Origin: Bryobacterales bacterium F-183
GTDB taxonomy: Bacteria; Acidobacteriota; Terriglobia; Bryobacterales; Bryobacteraceae
Reading direction: 5' to 3'
Assembly: GCA_016865505.2 (NCBI GenBank)
Contig: AP025252.1
Span: forward strand, 992,001-1,056,000
Length of the DNA stretch: 64,000 nt
Below the pieces are notes generated by a model, which worked only from the letters and a program-made list of their open reading frames with translations, was not told the DNA's origin and searched no databases. How positions within the stretch are numbered: the stretch's first letter is position 1; the number at the start of each line of letters is the position of its first letter. Below are positions 41,603-50,145 of the stretch, piece after piece. Made by a program: the position numbers and the translations under genes.

Positions 41603-41848
41603 ATGCAGCTGAGCAAGTCCTACGAAGAGATTCTAGACTTCATCGCCTCCGGCACCACGCCAGAAGCGGTTGCCGCGTTTCGCCCTTCGGAAGCGGCAAC
41701 GCAGCGAGTGGAAGAACTCACGCGGCGCGCGGAGGATGGCATGCTTGACGCAGAAGAGCGCGCCGAGCTTGACGACTATCTACAGCTGGAACATTTGATG
41801 ATCCTCGCGAAGGCCAAAGCGCGGCAGCGCATCGACCTTGGGAAGTGA
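41603..41848 (+). CDS. Small acidic/helical protein upstream of HNH nuclease
   Basis: An 81-residue protein with a good Shine-Dalgarno (AGGGAG, 8 nt before ATG 41603). It is predicted to be almost all helix: SYEEILDFIASGTTPEAVAAFRPSEAATQRVEEL, then DAEERAELDDYLQLEHLMILAKAKARQRI, described in two parts. It overlaps the HNH gene by 11 bp, so the two are made together. Proteins of this kind are often found before PIN or HNH genes and may neutralise them, but that is inference. Confidence 0.72.
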   Translation: MQLSKSYEEILDFIASGTTPEAVAAFRPSEAATQRVEELTRRAEDGMLDAEERAELDDYLQLEHLMILAKAKARQRIDLGK

Positions 41849-42251
41849 CGTCACTGAACACCACCGCCGCCTGATCGCCCGCCAGGCTGCTCATCGTTGT
41901 GAGTATTGTCTTCTGCACGAAGAAGACTCGTATCATCCACATCAGATTGATCACATCATCAGCCGCAAGCACGGTGGGGATTCCGACTTGAAAAACCTCG
42001 CGTATGCATGCCTCCGTTGCAATGCGTGCAAGGGAAGCGACATCGCGTCGCTGGATGTTGTCTCAGGGCAAGTTGTTCGTTTGTTTCATCCAAGGCAGGA
42101 TGTATGGCAAGTGCACTGCTCATTGCGCGATTGGATCATTGAACCGCTCACGCCGGTGGGGGAGGTGACGGCACGCCTTCTGCGCTTCAATGTGGATCAA
42201 AGAGTGGTCGAGCGGCGGGCGCTCGGTGCCCTTGGGAGATATCCGCGCTGA
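41838..42251 (+). CDS. HNH endonuclease
   Basis: The 137-residue protein uses TTG 41838 (or a codon slightly later) and has the HNH core: a CEYC zinc knuckle (Cys21, Cys24), QIDHIISRKHGG with the catalytic His39, Asn53 and the CLRCNACKG second knuckle (Cys58/61/64 region). HNH proteins of this size nick or cut DNA and occur in defence, mobile elements and toxin-like modules. It overlaps the small helical gene by 11 bp and converges on the YprB-like gene with a 3-bp gap. Confidence 0.85.
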   Translation: MGSDVTEHHRRLIARQAAHRCEYCLLHEEDSYHPHQIDHIISRKHGGDSDLKNLAYACLRCNACKGSDIASLDVVSGQVVRLFHPRQDVWQVHCSLRDWIIEPLTPVGEVTARLLRFNVDQRVVERRALGALGRYPR

Positions 42252-42254
42252 TTA

Positions 42255-43532
42255 CTACAGCAACCGGCGCGAACCCGACTTCTTCATCAGCCGCTCCGCT
42301 CGCTTAATCAGCTCTGGAGTCTCTCCGCAGTAGGCCAACGCGCATTGCGTCATGTGGAGCGCTTGCGCGTAGTTCTTTTCGCGATGCTCAAAGTGCTTGG
42401 CCAGCTCTTCATACGCGCTGGGACGATGCGGATGATCCGGGATCTCCACCAGCTCTCGCAACACCGCGATCGCCGATTCCAAATTGCCGGTCTTCTTTTC
42501 CAGTAGCGCCAAATCCCACATCGCGCGGACCTGTAGGTCCTGCCGTAGGCCTCGCTTCAACGCGTTGCGGAACAGCGCTGCCGCTTGCTCTTCCTGCCCG
42601 GCCTGACGCATCCAGCGGGCGAGTCCCACCATTTCTGCGCCGTGACCGAAGCGGTACTCTTCCGGGTTCTTGAAGGCGAACGGTACGATGGCCGTCAAGC
42701 ATGCCAGCGCCACGATGTCGCACACGTTGTGATGCAGAATCGGCACCACGCGGAACGCCTCTTGCGTACGGACGTACTCGAAGTAGACGTACGGGATGAG
42801 TTCGCCGGGCAGGTCGCCTTCGCGCTCGATGCCGAGGATCTTGTTTTCGAGTTCCACCAGGCGGCAGCTTTCAAAGCGAAGCTTCCACAACCGGCGCGAC
42901 GCGTACAGCAGATCGACGTGGCGGAGCGAGGCGAACGGCGGCCTCAGGCGCGACATGCGGTAGCGCGTTTCGAGCAGCGGCTGGTCGTAACTCTTGCCGT
43001 TGTACGTCACCAGGATATCGAACTGTTGCAGGTGTTCGGTCAAGGCCAGCATCATGCTGGGTTCTTCATCATAATTGCGCATGAAGAACTGGCGGACCGA
43101 GAAGCCGTCGGGTCCGATGGAACCTACGCCGATGAGGAACGCGTACGTGCCGGAGCCTCCTGCAAGACCCGTGGTTTCGGTATCGAGAAACGCCCAGCGA
43201 GTGGGACATGCACTGCCCGATTCGCCCTGGGTGATCGCTTCCAAAAGGTCATGCGGGAGGTCGGCGAGGTCCGCGATGTCGAAGGAGCCGTAGCGGCGAT
43301 GACGCTCGTACCGCTTGACGCTTTGGAAGTGCTTTCCCAGCTCGTTTTCGACGACTTCGCCCGAAAGATACTCTTCGACGAACGTCTGCGGGACCTCGAC
43401 AGCGGGCCTTGCCGCAGTCTGATGGACAACAGGGAACGCGCGTCGCGCCGCTTGACCGGGGTCAGCAGCGTACTTGGCGTCGATTCGCGCCACGCGTTTG
43501 CGCAGCGCGGAGAGTTGTTCGTGGATGTCCAA
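42255..43532 (-). CDS. RNase H-like exonuclease (YprB-type) with C-terminal helical repeats
   Basis: A 425-residue protein with an RNase_H_2/YprB DnaQ-like fold: WAFLDTETTGLAGGSG supplies DxE, DILVTYNGKSYDQPLLE the second acid region, RHVDLLYASRRLW the third, and HHNVCDIVALACL the final Asp. About residues 300-425 form TPR-like helices (AGQEEQAAALFRNALKRGL, EELAKHFEHREKNYAQAL). It probably trims or proofreads single-stranded DNA or RNA. ATG 43532 follows a conserved short helical N-terminus. Confidence 0.85.
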   Translation of the reverse strand: MDIHEQLSALRKRVARIDAKYAADPGQAARRAFPVVHQTAARPAVEVPQTFVEEYLSGEVVENELGKHFQSVKRYERHRRYGSFDIADLADLPHDLLEAITQGESGSACPTRWAFLDTETTGLAGGSGTYAFLIGVGSIGPDGFSVRQFFMRNYDEEPSMMLALTEHLQQFDILVTYNGKSYDQPLLETRYRMSRLRPPFASLRHVDLLYASRRLWKLRFESCRLVELENKILGIEREGDLPGELIPYVYFEYVRTQEAFRVVPILHHNVCDIVALACLTAIVPFAFKNPEEYRFGHGAEMVGLARWMRQAGQEEQAAALFRNALKRGLRQDLQVRAMWDLALLEKKTGNLESAIAVLRELVEIPDHPHRPSAYEELAKHFEHREKNYAQALHMTQCALAYCGETPELIKRAERLMKKSGSRRLL

Positions 43533-43635
43533 GTTGGAACTTTCGCCCTTTATTGCCCACTTTCAACTATAGGGGAGCGGTCGGCATTGCGGCAAGCGTG
43601 GAACATCTCTCGGATGGCCGGTGTCTGTAGCCGTA

Positions 43636-44709
43636 ATGCGGATTGCGCCTTATGTCGTGTTCTTGCTCGTAGGTGTGGGGACTCAGGGGCAGTCGCAGCT
43701 GGCGACGGAGGCGCTGGGGTTGCTGGACGCTTCCCGATCGCCGGTTGAGCAAGCCTGGGGAGCGTATTTGTGCGGCAGCCTTGCGGTGGAAGCCTGCAAA
43801 CCGCCGCTGATCAAAGCGCTCGAAGCTTGGGACTCGCGCTTGGGCGGTGGTCCAGCGGTCCCCGACAGTCCCGAATACTTCCAGGTGCAGTCCATTATGG
43901 ATGCATTGATCCGCGTGCGGGCGATGGTCCCTTCGCAGGTGGCGCTGCGCTTTCGGGCAGGATGGCGTGATGAGGCGTTCCTGCTCTTCTTGCTTTCCAA
44001 CCCCACCGAGGATATGTTGTTGGCACTGCCGGAAAGTGAGCTCACTTCGCCGGAATGGATCGCAGTGAGTAACGCGCTGCTCAATCGCGGCTCGGCAGCG
44101 TTCTTTTTGCGGATGGCACAATCCAAACGCTTTGAGCATCATTTCTCGGTATACGATATCGAGCGGGAATACGGAACAGCTGGCGGGATTGGCGACGGTA
44201 TCTACACGCCACCAGCGATTCGAAAAGTTCCCGCAGAGTACCCGCCGGTGGGCGTTTATGAATTAAAGGCCAATGGCCGTAGCGGCGACACGCTGGTATC
44301 TAGCGGACCTTGTGCGAGCTACCAAAACATCGCTTATTCGCGGATGGAGATCACGCCAGCAGGCACTCCGTTGCGGCCCAATCGCCCTTTCATTGGGCAT
44401 CCGCCGATCTACTGTCGGGATGCCTATTTGGCAGCGTTTCGCGGGATGCAAGAGGCGGATGCACGGCCGATTCTTCGGCCGTCCACTGACGTCCGATGGT
44501 CCAGCCCGAGCGAGTTTCGAAAGCAAACCGAAGCAGCGATGGAACGTAGTGCAACTGCTTTGCGGCAGTTTCTGGCGGACGGTCTGATCGGCCACTTAAC
44601 CTACGGCAAAGAGATCCCGATCACGGTTACGCCTGTTGTCACAGACCTTCGCGAGAACCAGAAAGTACCGCTACCGGCCGTAGCGCCGAAGACGTTCGTA
44701 TTGAACTGA
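43636..44709 (+). CDS. Exported hypothetical protein
   Basis: I do not recognise a family. From ATG 43636 the product is 357 residues with a signal peptide (RIAPYVVFLLVGVGTQGQ); GTG 43621 would add five residues. Residues about 25-190 look all-helical, like HEAT or TPR repeats (LLDASRSPVEQAWGAYL, VALRFRAGWRDEAFLLFLL). The C-terminal half contains two Cys (PCASYQNIAYSR, PPIYCRDAYLAAFRG) that could form a periplasmic disulfide. It may be a periplasmic scaffold. It ends 6 bp from a convergent gene. Confidence 0.6.
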   Translation: MRIAPYVVFLLVGVGTQGQSQLATEALGLLDASRSPVEQAWGAYLCGSLAVEACKPPLIKALEAWDSRLGGGPAVPDSPEYFQVQSIMDALIRVRAMVPSQVALRFRAGWRDEAFLLFLLSNPTEDMLLALPESELTSPEWIAVSNALLNRGSAAFFLRMAQSKRFEHHFSVYDIEREYGTAGGIGDGIYTPPAIRKVPAEYPPVGVYELKANGRSGDTLVSSGPCASYQNIAYSRMEITPAGTPLRPNRPFIGHPPIYCRDAYLAAFRGMQEADARPILRPSTDVRWSSPSEFRKQTEAAMERSATALRQFLADGLIGHLTYGKEIPITVTPVVTDLRENQKVPLPAVAPKTFVLN

Positions 44710-44715
44710 TGAGCG

Positions 44716-44967
44716 CTAGTCGACGCTGAACTTGGTTCCCTGCGACGACGCTGTGGCCGTCGACTTACGCTGCAGGCTATCGATGCGCTGATCGATGAGC
44801 TCGCGGAAGCCTTTCAGGAATTCGATACCGGCGTTGCGGAAGTGCTCGCTGGCTGTGTCGGCAGCAGGCATCATCATGTTGATCATCTGCGACAACGCAG
44901 GACCCTTGCCCCCGCACACGCAACCGGCAGACTGCGCTTGGGATGTCGAATCGTTCTGTTGGCTCAT
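44716..44967 (-). CDS. Small Cys-containing protein coupled to the ArsA-family ATPase
   Basis: An 83-residue protein with an N-terminal GCVCGG element, which could bind a metal or thiol ligand, and an amphipathic C-terminal helix (HFRNAGIEFLKGFRELIDQRI). It overlaps the ArsA-like stop codon by 4 bp (ATGA), so the two are translationally coupled. I cannot name its family. A partner or adaptor for the ATPase is the natural guess, for example a tail-helix client, since ArsA/Get3 proteins bind helices. Confidence 0.7.
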   Translation of the reverse strand: MSQQNDSTSQAQSAGCVCGGKGPALSQMINMMMPAADTASEHFRNAGIEFLKGFRELIDQRIDSLQRKSTATASSQGTKFSVD

Positions 44968-46169
44968 GCGGTGTTCCTCAGCTCTACCACTAACATATCG
45001 CGTTCCATGCGGGCTTTGGACGGTGTCATGGCGGACATTGTGGTCGGGAGTCCAATGTGGCGGCGAATGGTGCCGATTTCGACCACCAACTCATCGTTCT
45101 TCTTGAAGAGCCCGATTTCGCCTTTCTGTACGAACGGCATGCGCACGCGAACCTCAAAGGCTCCGTTGCTGCCAGCCGCGAACTCGTACGCCTTATCGGT
45201 ACGGGTGATCTTGGCGGGATCGGCGCCGTCGCGATAGAGCTGTTCAGCCAGGCGCGTGAGGCCTGCTTCGCCGAGCACTTCATTCTGAAAGAGCGGAGCT
45301 TTGGACACAGGGACCGGCGCGAAGTACGACTCGATTTCGCCCAAAATCTGCTGCTGGGCAGCGCGGCGGCCGTCAAAGAATGAGTCTGTCACTTCGTCGG
45401 GAAGTACGCGGTTGACGATGATGCCGTCAACGCACAGGCCGTGGAGGCTGAAGTACACAAAGGCGCGCTGGGTTTCGCGAAGGACCATCCGTTCGGCGTT
45501 GGTGACGAGGCGGACGCTGGTGACGTTGGGATCTTCCAGCACCGTGTCGATGCCTTCGATCTTCTGGAAGAGGCTTTGGATGTTGCCGAAGTAGCTATCG
45601 GGTGGCGCCTCGATGGGTCCAAGGGTGTTCAACAGCGGGCGGACGGCCTTCATCACGCGGCGCTGCAGGGTGAAGACGTGCTTCATGTACCAGTCGAGCG
45701 TGGTGGGCAGGCTGATGAAGCGCAAGGATTCGGCTGTCGGGGCGCAATCGAGGACGACGACATCGTAGGTCTTCTCGCGAAGGTACTGATTGACGTACAT
45801 CATGGCGCTGAGCTCTTCCATGCCGGGGAAGATTGCCATTTCTTCGGCTTCGACGTCGTTGAGGCCGGTGGTGCGGAGGGCGGAGGTGACGTAGCTGGAG
45901 ATTTCCTTCCAGTGGCGCTTGATCTCACGCTGGATGTTCACTTCCTGGATCCACAGCTTGTCGCGGATGGCGCGGGGTTCGCCGGTGGAGCCGTGGAAGA
46001 GAGCGGCATCGCCTTGGCTGGAGAGGTCGAAGGAGTCGCCCAGGGAGTGGGCGGGGTCGACGCTCATGACGAGGGTCCGGTAGCCGAGTTGGGCAAGCCG
46101 GAGTCCGGTGGCCGCCGCGACGGAGGTCTTGCCGACGCCGCCTTTGCCGCTGTAGAGAAGGATTCGCAC
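44964..46169 (-). CDS. ArsA/Get3-family ATPase with C-terminal HSP20-like domain
   Basis: The 401-residue ATPase starts at GTG 46169 with the deviant Walker A LLYSGKGGVGKTSVAAATG, switch I VDPAHSLGDSFDL, and switch II VVLDCAPTAESLRF. About residues 320-401 form an HSP20-like beta-sandwich (AFEVRVRMPFVQKGEIGLFKK), as in the ArsA_HSP20 Pfam family. There is no ars operon nearby (no arsB/C/R), so arsenite export is unlikely; chaperoning of a membrane or helical client is more likely. A truncated copy of its first 67 bp lies at 46897-46963. Confidence 0.88.
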   Translation of the reverse strand: MRILLYSGKGGVGKTSVAAATGLRLAQLGYRTLVMSVDPAHSLGDSFDLSSQGDAALFHGSTGEPRAIRDKLWIQEVNIQREIKRHWKEISSYVTSALRTTGLNDVEAEEMAIFPGMEELSAMMYVNQYLREKTYDVVVLDCAPTAESLRFISLPTTLDWYMKHVFTLQRRVMKAVRPLLNTLGPIEAPPDSYFGNIQSLFQKIEGIDTVLEDPNVTSVRLVTNAERMVLRETQRAFVYFSLHGLCVDGIIVNRVLPDEVTDSFFDGRRAAQQQILGEIESYFAPVPVSKAPLFQNEVLGEAGLTRLAEQLYRDGADPAKITRTDKAYEFAAGSNGAFEVRVRMPFVQKGEIGLFKKNDELVVEIGTIRRHIGLPTTMSAMTPSKARMERDMLVVELRNTA

Positions 46170-46388
46170 ACCTTTGTGATGCCGAAACTAGGGCGGTGGA
46201 CTGATCTTCCTAAGTTAGCTGCGGTGGAGTTCCCATATAGTGATCTATCCAATAGCTGGTGATGGTTCGGGCCCCTTTATCTGCTATCGTGACCAGATAT
46301 ACGTCCGGGTGGCCTGTTGTTGTCACGATTTGGGCGAGGTGTGGGGGCCGATTGGAAACGGGGCAGCGGAGTTAGGAGGATCTCATCG

Positions 46389-46709
46389 GTGTATTGGCCT
46401 GTGTTCACTCTCTTGGGTGGCGCGTATCTGATTGGTGTTTTTTTTACGGTGCGTGCCGTATTTCGCTATACCGAACCTGTACGGGGACGTCTGTGGTTTG
46501 TCTTTGAAGGGCTATGTATAGGGTCTCTGGTGCCATACATGCTGTTTCTGTTGTTGCTTCTTCCTTTCGGCTGGTTGGAGGAAGCGACTGGCCATCGCGC
46601 GTCCGAGGACGGCCAAATTTTGATGCGGGCAGGTGTGGCCTTTGGCGTGGTCCTGGCGATTACCTATGCAATCGCGCATCGCCGAAAACAGTTGGGCGTG
46701 CGGCCTTAG
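46389..46709 (+). CDS. Small membrane protein, three predicted helices
   Basis: GTG 46389 is preceded by GGAGGA at 8 nt, which decides the start over the earlier TTG 46317. The 106-residue product has hydrophobic segments at about 5-25 (FTLLGGAYLIGVFFTVRAV), 38-60 (LCIGSLVPYMLFLLLLLPF) and 82-98, and ends with a basic tail (HRRKQLGVRP). The family is unknown. It lies between the arsA start and the scar that carries the arsA/dnaJ fragments. Confidence 0.6.
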   Translation: MYWPVFTLLGGAYLIGVFFTVRAVFRYTEPVRGRLWFVFEGLCIGSLVPYMLFLLLLLPFGWLEEATGHRASEDGQILMRAGVAFGVVLAITYAIAHRRKQLGVRP

Positions 46710-46751
46710 CCACAAATCGACTTCCTGTAAATGATTTGTCCGTGGTGCATG

Positions 46752-46776
46752 GCGGACGGTCTAAACATGCCGTCCG
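46752..46776. repeat. Eight-base inverted repeat beside the chimeric remnant
   Basis: GCGGACGG and CCGTCCGC flank a 9-bp spacer directly left of the dnaJ-tail copy. Its function is unknown; it may mark one edge of the rearranged segment. Confidence 0.4.
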
Positions 46777-46782
46777 CTTGTC

Positions 46783-46963
46783 AGTTGAAGATATCCCGGA
46801 CCTTGTCGAACAGACCCTTGTTTTCGGGTAGGTTCTCCACCGGCAAGGTATCCCGCAGCTGCTCGAACAACCGGCGCTGCTCGTGCGTCACCTTACTCCG
46901 GTGGCCGCCGCGACGGAAGTCTTGCCGACGCCGCCTTTGCCGCTGTAGAGAAGAATTCGCACA
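46783..46963 (-). pseudogene. Chimeric remnant: start of arsA joined to end of dnaJ
   Basis: On the minus strand, 46963-46897 repeats the first 67 bp of the ArsA-like gene (46170-46104) with 2 mismatches, including the GTG start and P-loop. Then 46895-46783 repeats the last 113 bp of dnaJ (49129-49017) with about 4 mismatches, in the DnaJ reading frame up to the Asn end. The ArsA frame stops two codons after the junction (GVR then TGA). It is a recombination scar, not a working gene. Confidence 0.9.
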
Positions 46964-47025
46964 ATTGTAGGATGCTGTGCGGGGGTGGTTCGCTGTGGAG
47001 AATGATGAGATGGGCGGGGCCTGCG

Positions 47026-48906
47026 TTAGGATCCGAAGAACTCGCGATGCCACAACTCGAATTGAATCAACAAGAAGATCTGCCGTTTCAAGTCACGCTG
47101 GCCGGATTCGTGCAGGGACAGCAGTTCCTGAATGTAGGCCTGATTGAAGTAACGATGGACCACAGCGCCGTCGCTTAGGAGACAGTCGCGGACATAGGGG
47201 CGTAGGGGACCGCGAAACCATTGGTCCACAGGATTGGCGAAGCCTTTCTTCTTGCGGTAGACAATGTGGCGGGGGAGCCACTTTTCGGCAGCCTTCTTGT
47301 GGAGGTACTTTCCGCGCAGGTAGCGGAGTTTGTAGCGCGAAGGAATGGTCTCGACAAACTCCACGATGCGGTGATCGAGGAAGGGCACTCGGGCTTCGAT
47401 TGAGGTGGCCATCGACATTTTGTCGCCCACCATCAAGAGGTCATCGACCAAATTGGCTCTTGTGTCGATGTATAGCATTTGGGCAAGTGGCTGTAAATGC
47501 GGAACTTCGTGGAGCAGACAGCCAAGTGCTTGGCGAGCTTGCGTCGGTGCGCACCCGATCTCCGCCTGCAGCCAGGGTTGGAGCAGGCGCGATCGCATGG
47601 ACGGCGTGTAGAGGGTGTAGATATCCACCAGACGAGCAAGCATGTCTCGCTCGTACAAGGACCGGCAGCCGCGTCGCAGCTTTTCATTCCGTAGGCCCTC
47701 GGCAAAGCGGCCCAAAACGTCGCGTGTCAGCCACTGAGGTGCGCGAGTATAGTATCCGGCCAAGTACGTGCCGAGGTGGCGAGGGTAGCCAGCCCAAAGC
47801 TCGTCGACACCCTGTCCTTTGAGGACCACCTTCACCTTTTGGCTGGAAATGTAGCTCAGAAAATAGTAGGCTGCAGCCGTTTCGCTGGCGAGTGGCTCTT
47901 CGAGATCGCGGAGGTGCCGGCTGAGGTACTGCTCGTAGTCGGCAGGACCTACTATCCTCTCCGTATGTTCCGCGTCGAACTGCGCTGCCATTTGCCGTGC
48001 GTCGTTGGTTTCATTGGACTTCTCGCCGCCCACGAAGCCGATCGTGAACGTCGAGACCGGGCCGCGCGCGTGTTGGCGCATCAGCGATAACAGCGCTCCG
48101 GAATCGACGCCTGAGCTGAGCCACAAGCCGACCGGTACATCGCTTCGCATTTGCATGCGGACGGCGTCTTCCACGAGATAGCGGTACTGTTCGAGCAGTT
48201 CCCCTTCGCTCGCCGAGCTGGATTGAACGGGTGGGGTCCAGTTCCAATAGCGGCTGATGTCGCAGGACGCACCACGTCCAAAGGTCATGTAATGGCCTGC
48301 TGGGAGTTTCTGGATCCCGGCGAACATCGTGTTGGGCGAGAGTACGTAGCGTAGCGTAAAGAGCTCGCCCAGCGAGCGGAGATCCACCTCGCGCGGGCAG
48401 GCGGGATCGGCCAAAAGGGCCTTGATCTCCGATCCGAATAGTAGACGGTCGCGAAGAGCTGCGTAGTAAAGGGGCTTTACGCCCAGGCGATCTCGCGCAA
48501 GGATACCTGTACGCTGCGTCTCGTCCCAAAGTGCGAAGGCAAAGATACCATTGAGCCGGCTGAGTGAGCCCGTGCCCCATTGTCCATAGGCATGCAGGAT
48601 CACCTCCGTATCTGAGTTGGTACGGAAGCGATGGCCGAAGCCTTCCAGTTGCTGGCGTAGTTCGATGAAGTTGTAGATTTCGCCGTTGAAGACCAGCCAG
48701 ATCGTACGTTCCTCATTGCACATCGGTTGGGCGCCACCCTCAACGTCGATGATGCTGAGGCGTCGATGGCCCAAACCGATAGCGGGGGCAGTGTAAGTGC
48801 CGGAACCGTCGGGTCCGCGATGGGCGAGAGCCTGTGTCATCCGATTGAGAAGTTGGGATGAGACAGGTTGATGGTCGAACCGGTAGATACCCGAGATGCC
48901 GCACAC
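47026..48906 (-). CDS. asnB: Asparagine synthase (glutamine-hydrolysing)
   Basis: The 626-residue enzyme makes asparagine from aspartate, ATP and glutamine. The class II glutaminase nucleophile Cys2 (MCGISGIYRF) and the RRLSIIDV, VFNGEIYNF and RDRLGVKPLYY motifs form the N-terminal half. The ATP-pyrophosphatase loop LWLSSGVDSGALLSL and VPFLDHRIVEF mark the synthetase half. The length matches AsnB proteins that often act on cell-surface or secondary-metabolite substrates. It lies between direct repeats of the dnaJ 3' end, so it was probably placed here by recombination. Confidence 0.93.
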   Translation of the reverse strand: MCGISGIYRFDHQPVSSQLLNRMTQALAHRGPDGSGTYTAPAIGLGHRRLSIIDVEGGAQPMCNEERTIWLVFNGEIYNFIELRQQLEGFGHRFRTNSDTEVILHAYGQWGTGSLSRLNGIFAFALWDETQRTGILARDRLGVKPLYYAALRDRLLFGSEIKALLADPACPREVDLRSLGELFTLRYVLSPNTMFAGIQKLPAGHYMTFGRGASCDISRYWNWTPPVQSSSASEGELLEQYRYLVEDAVRMQMRSDVPVGLWLSSGVDSGALLSLMRQHARGPVSTFTIGFVGGEKSNETNDARQMAAQFDAEHTERIVGPADYEQYLSRHLRDLEEPLASETAAAYYFLSYISSQKVKVVLKGQGVDELWAGYPRHLGTYLAGYYTRAPQWLTRDVLGRFAEGLRNEKLRRGCRSLYERDMLARLVDIYTLYTPSMRSRLLQPWLQAEIGCAPTQARQALGCLLHEVPHLQPLAQMLYIDTRANLVDDLLMVGDKMSMATSIEARVPFLDHRIVEFVETIPSRYKLRYLRGKYLHKKAAEKWLPRHIVYRKKKGFANPVDQWFRGPLRPYVRDCLLSDGAVVHRYFNQAYIQELLSLHESGQRDLKRQIFLLIQFELWHREFFGS

Positions 48907-48980
48907 GTATCGCCTCGCTTCTGAAGCGCGAAGGTTCGCAATTCAGTGTGGATGCTCCGGTTGAAGGAAAGGTTTGGAGT

Positions 48981-49016
48981 GGGCGGCCCTCGTTGGGGTC
49001 GCCCTTGTTTTGTTCT
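48981..49016 (+). terminator. Plus-strand terminator-like hairpin between asnB and dnaJ
   Basis: A 9-bp stem (48981-48989 with 48996-49004, one G-T pair) is followed by TTGTTTTGTTCT on the plus strand. Both flanking genes run on the minus strand, so no obvious plus-strand transcript needs it. It may be left over from the recombination that placed asnB here. Confidence 0.6.
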
Positions 49017-50142
49017 AGTTGAAGATATCCCGGACCTTGTCGAACAGACCCTTGTTTTCGGGCAGGTTCTCCACCGGCAAGGTATCCCGCAGCTGCTCGA
49101 ACAACCGGCGCTGCTCGCGCGTCAGCTTGCTTGGGATCTTCACTTCAATATGCACGTAGAGATCGCCACGGCCCCCCGCGTTCAGGAACGGGACCCCAAG
49201 ACCTTTCAGCCGCAGAATCGCGTTGTTCTGCGTACCTTCGGGAATTTTGAGGCTCTGTAAGCCGTCGAAGGTGAGCAGCTCGACGGATGTCCCCAACGCC
49301 GCTTGCGCGATGTTGATGGGGACTTTGCAGTGCAGGTCGTTTTCCTGGCGCTCGAAGATCGGGTGCTCTTTGACCTTCAACACCACGTATAGATCGCCCG
49401 GGGGACCACCGTTGGCTCCCGGTTGACCTTCGTTCTGCAACCGCAGCCGGGTGCCGTTGTCGACGCCGGCCGGGATGTTGATCTTCAGCTTGCGCTCGGA
49501 GCGGGTGTAGCCTTCACCCTTACAGTCCTTGCAGGGACGGCGGATGATTTGGCCTCGGCCACCGCACTGCGTGCAGGTGCGGCGCACCGACAAAAAACTC
49601 TGCTGGAAGACGACTTCGCCTTTGCCTTTACAGATCGGACACGTTGTGAGGCCGTCTTCGGGTTCGGCGCCCTGGCCTTTGCAGCGTCCGCAGGAATCGA
49701 GGCGCGGGACCAGGATGTCCGCCGACATGCCCTTCATCGAGTCGTCAAAGCTGATTTCGAGGTCGTACCGGACGTCGTCGCCACGCTGGGTGCGGGTGCG
49801 GCGCTTGCCTGCGCCTCCGCCGCCGAAAATGTCGCCTAAACCGAAGGCGCTAAAGAGATCTTCGAGATCCGGCGGAGCTTCGTAGCCCGACGGGCCGGCT
49901 CCACCGCCACCGTTCACGCCGCTGTGGCCGAACCGGTCGTACGCGGCGCGCTTCTGGCCGTCACTCAGGACGGAGTACGCCTCGTTCGCTTCTTTGAACT
50001 TCTCTTCGGCTTCGGTATTTCCGGGGTTGCGGTCGGGATGGTATTGCAGGGCGAGCTTACGATAGGCGCCCTTGAGCGTCTGATCGTCGGCATCTCGCGA
50101 GACACCAAGGACTTCGTAGTAATCGCGCTTTGCCACGCTCAT
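49015..50142 (-). CDS. dnaJ: Molecular chaperone DnaJ
   Basis: The 375-residue Hsp40 stimulates DnaK ATPase and delivers unfolded proteins. The J domain has [12 protein letters not shown] (HPD), a Gly-rich region follows, and then four CxxCxGxG zinc repeats ([32 protein letters not shown]) and the C-terminal beta domains. It is the third gene of hrcA-grpE-dnaJ, 3 bp after the grpE stop. The last 113 bp are copied at 46783-46895. Confidence 0.96.
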   Translation of the reverse strand: MSVAKRDYYEVLGVSRDADDQTLKGAYRKLALQYHPDRNPGNTEAEEKFKEANEAYSVLSDGQKRAAYDRFGHSGVNGGGGAGPSGYEAPPDLEDLFSAFGLGDIFGGGGAGKRRTRTQRGDDVRYDLEISFDDSMKGMSADILVPRLDSCGRCKGQGAEPEDGLTTCPICKGKGEVVFQQSFLSVRRTCTQCGGRGQIIRRPCKDCKGEGYTRSERKLKINIPAGVDNGTRLRLQNEGQPGANGGPPGDLYVVLKVKEHPIFERQENDLHCKVPINIAQAALGTSVELLTFDGLQSLKIPEGTQNNAILRLKGLGVPFLNAGGRGDLYVHIEVKIPSKLTREQRRLFEQLRDTLPVENLPENKGLFDKVRDIFN

Positions 50143-50145
50143 GTC

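Noticed and set aside
45441-46262. 273-residue plus-strand frame
   Set aside because: It is antisense to the ArsA-family gene, and its composition is typical of shadow frames.
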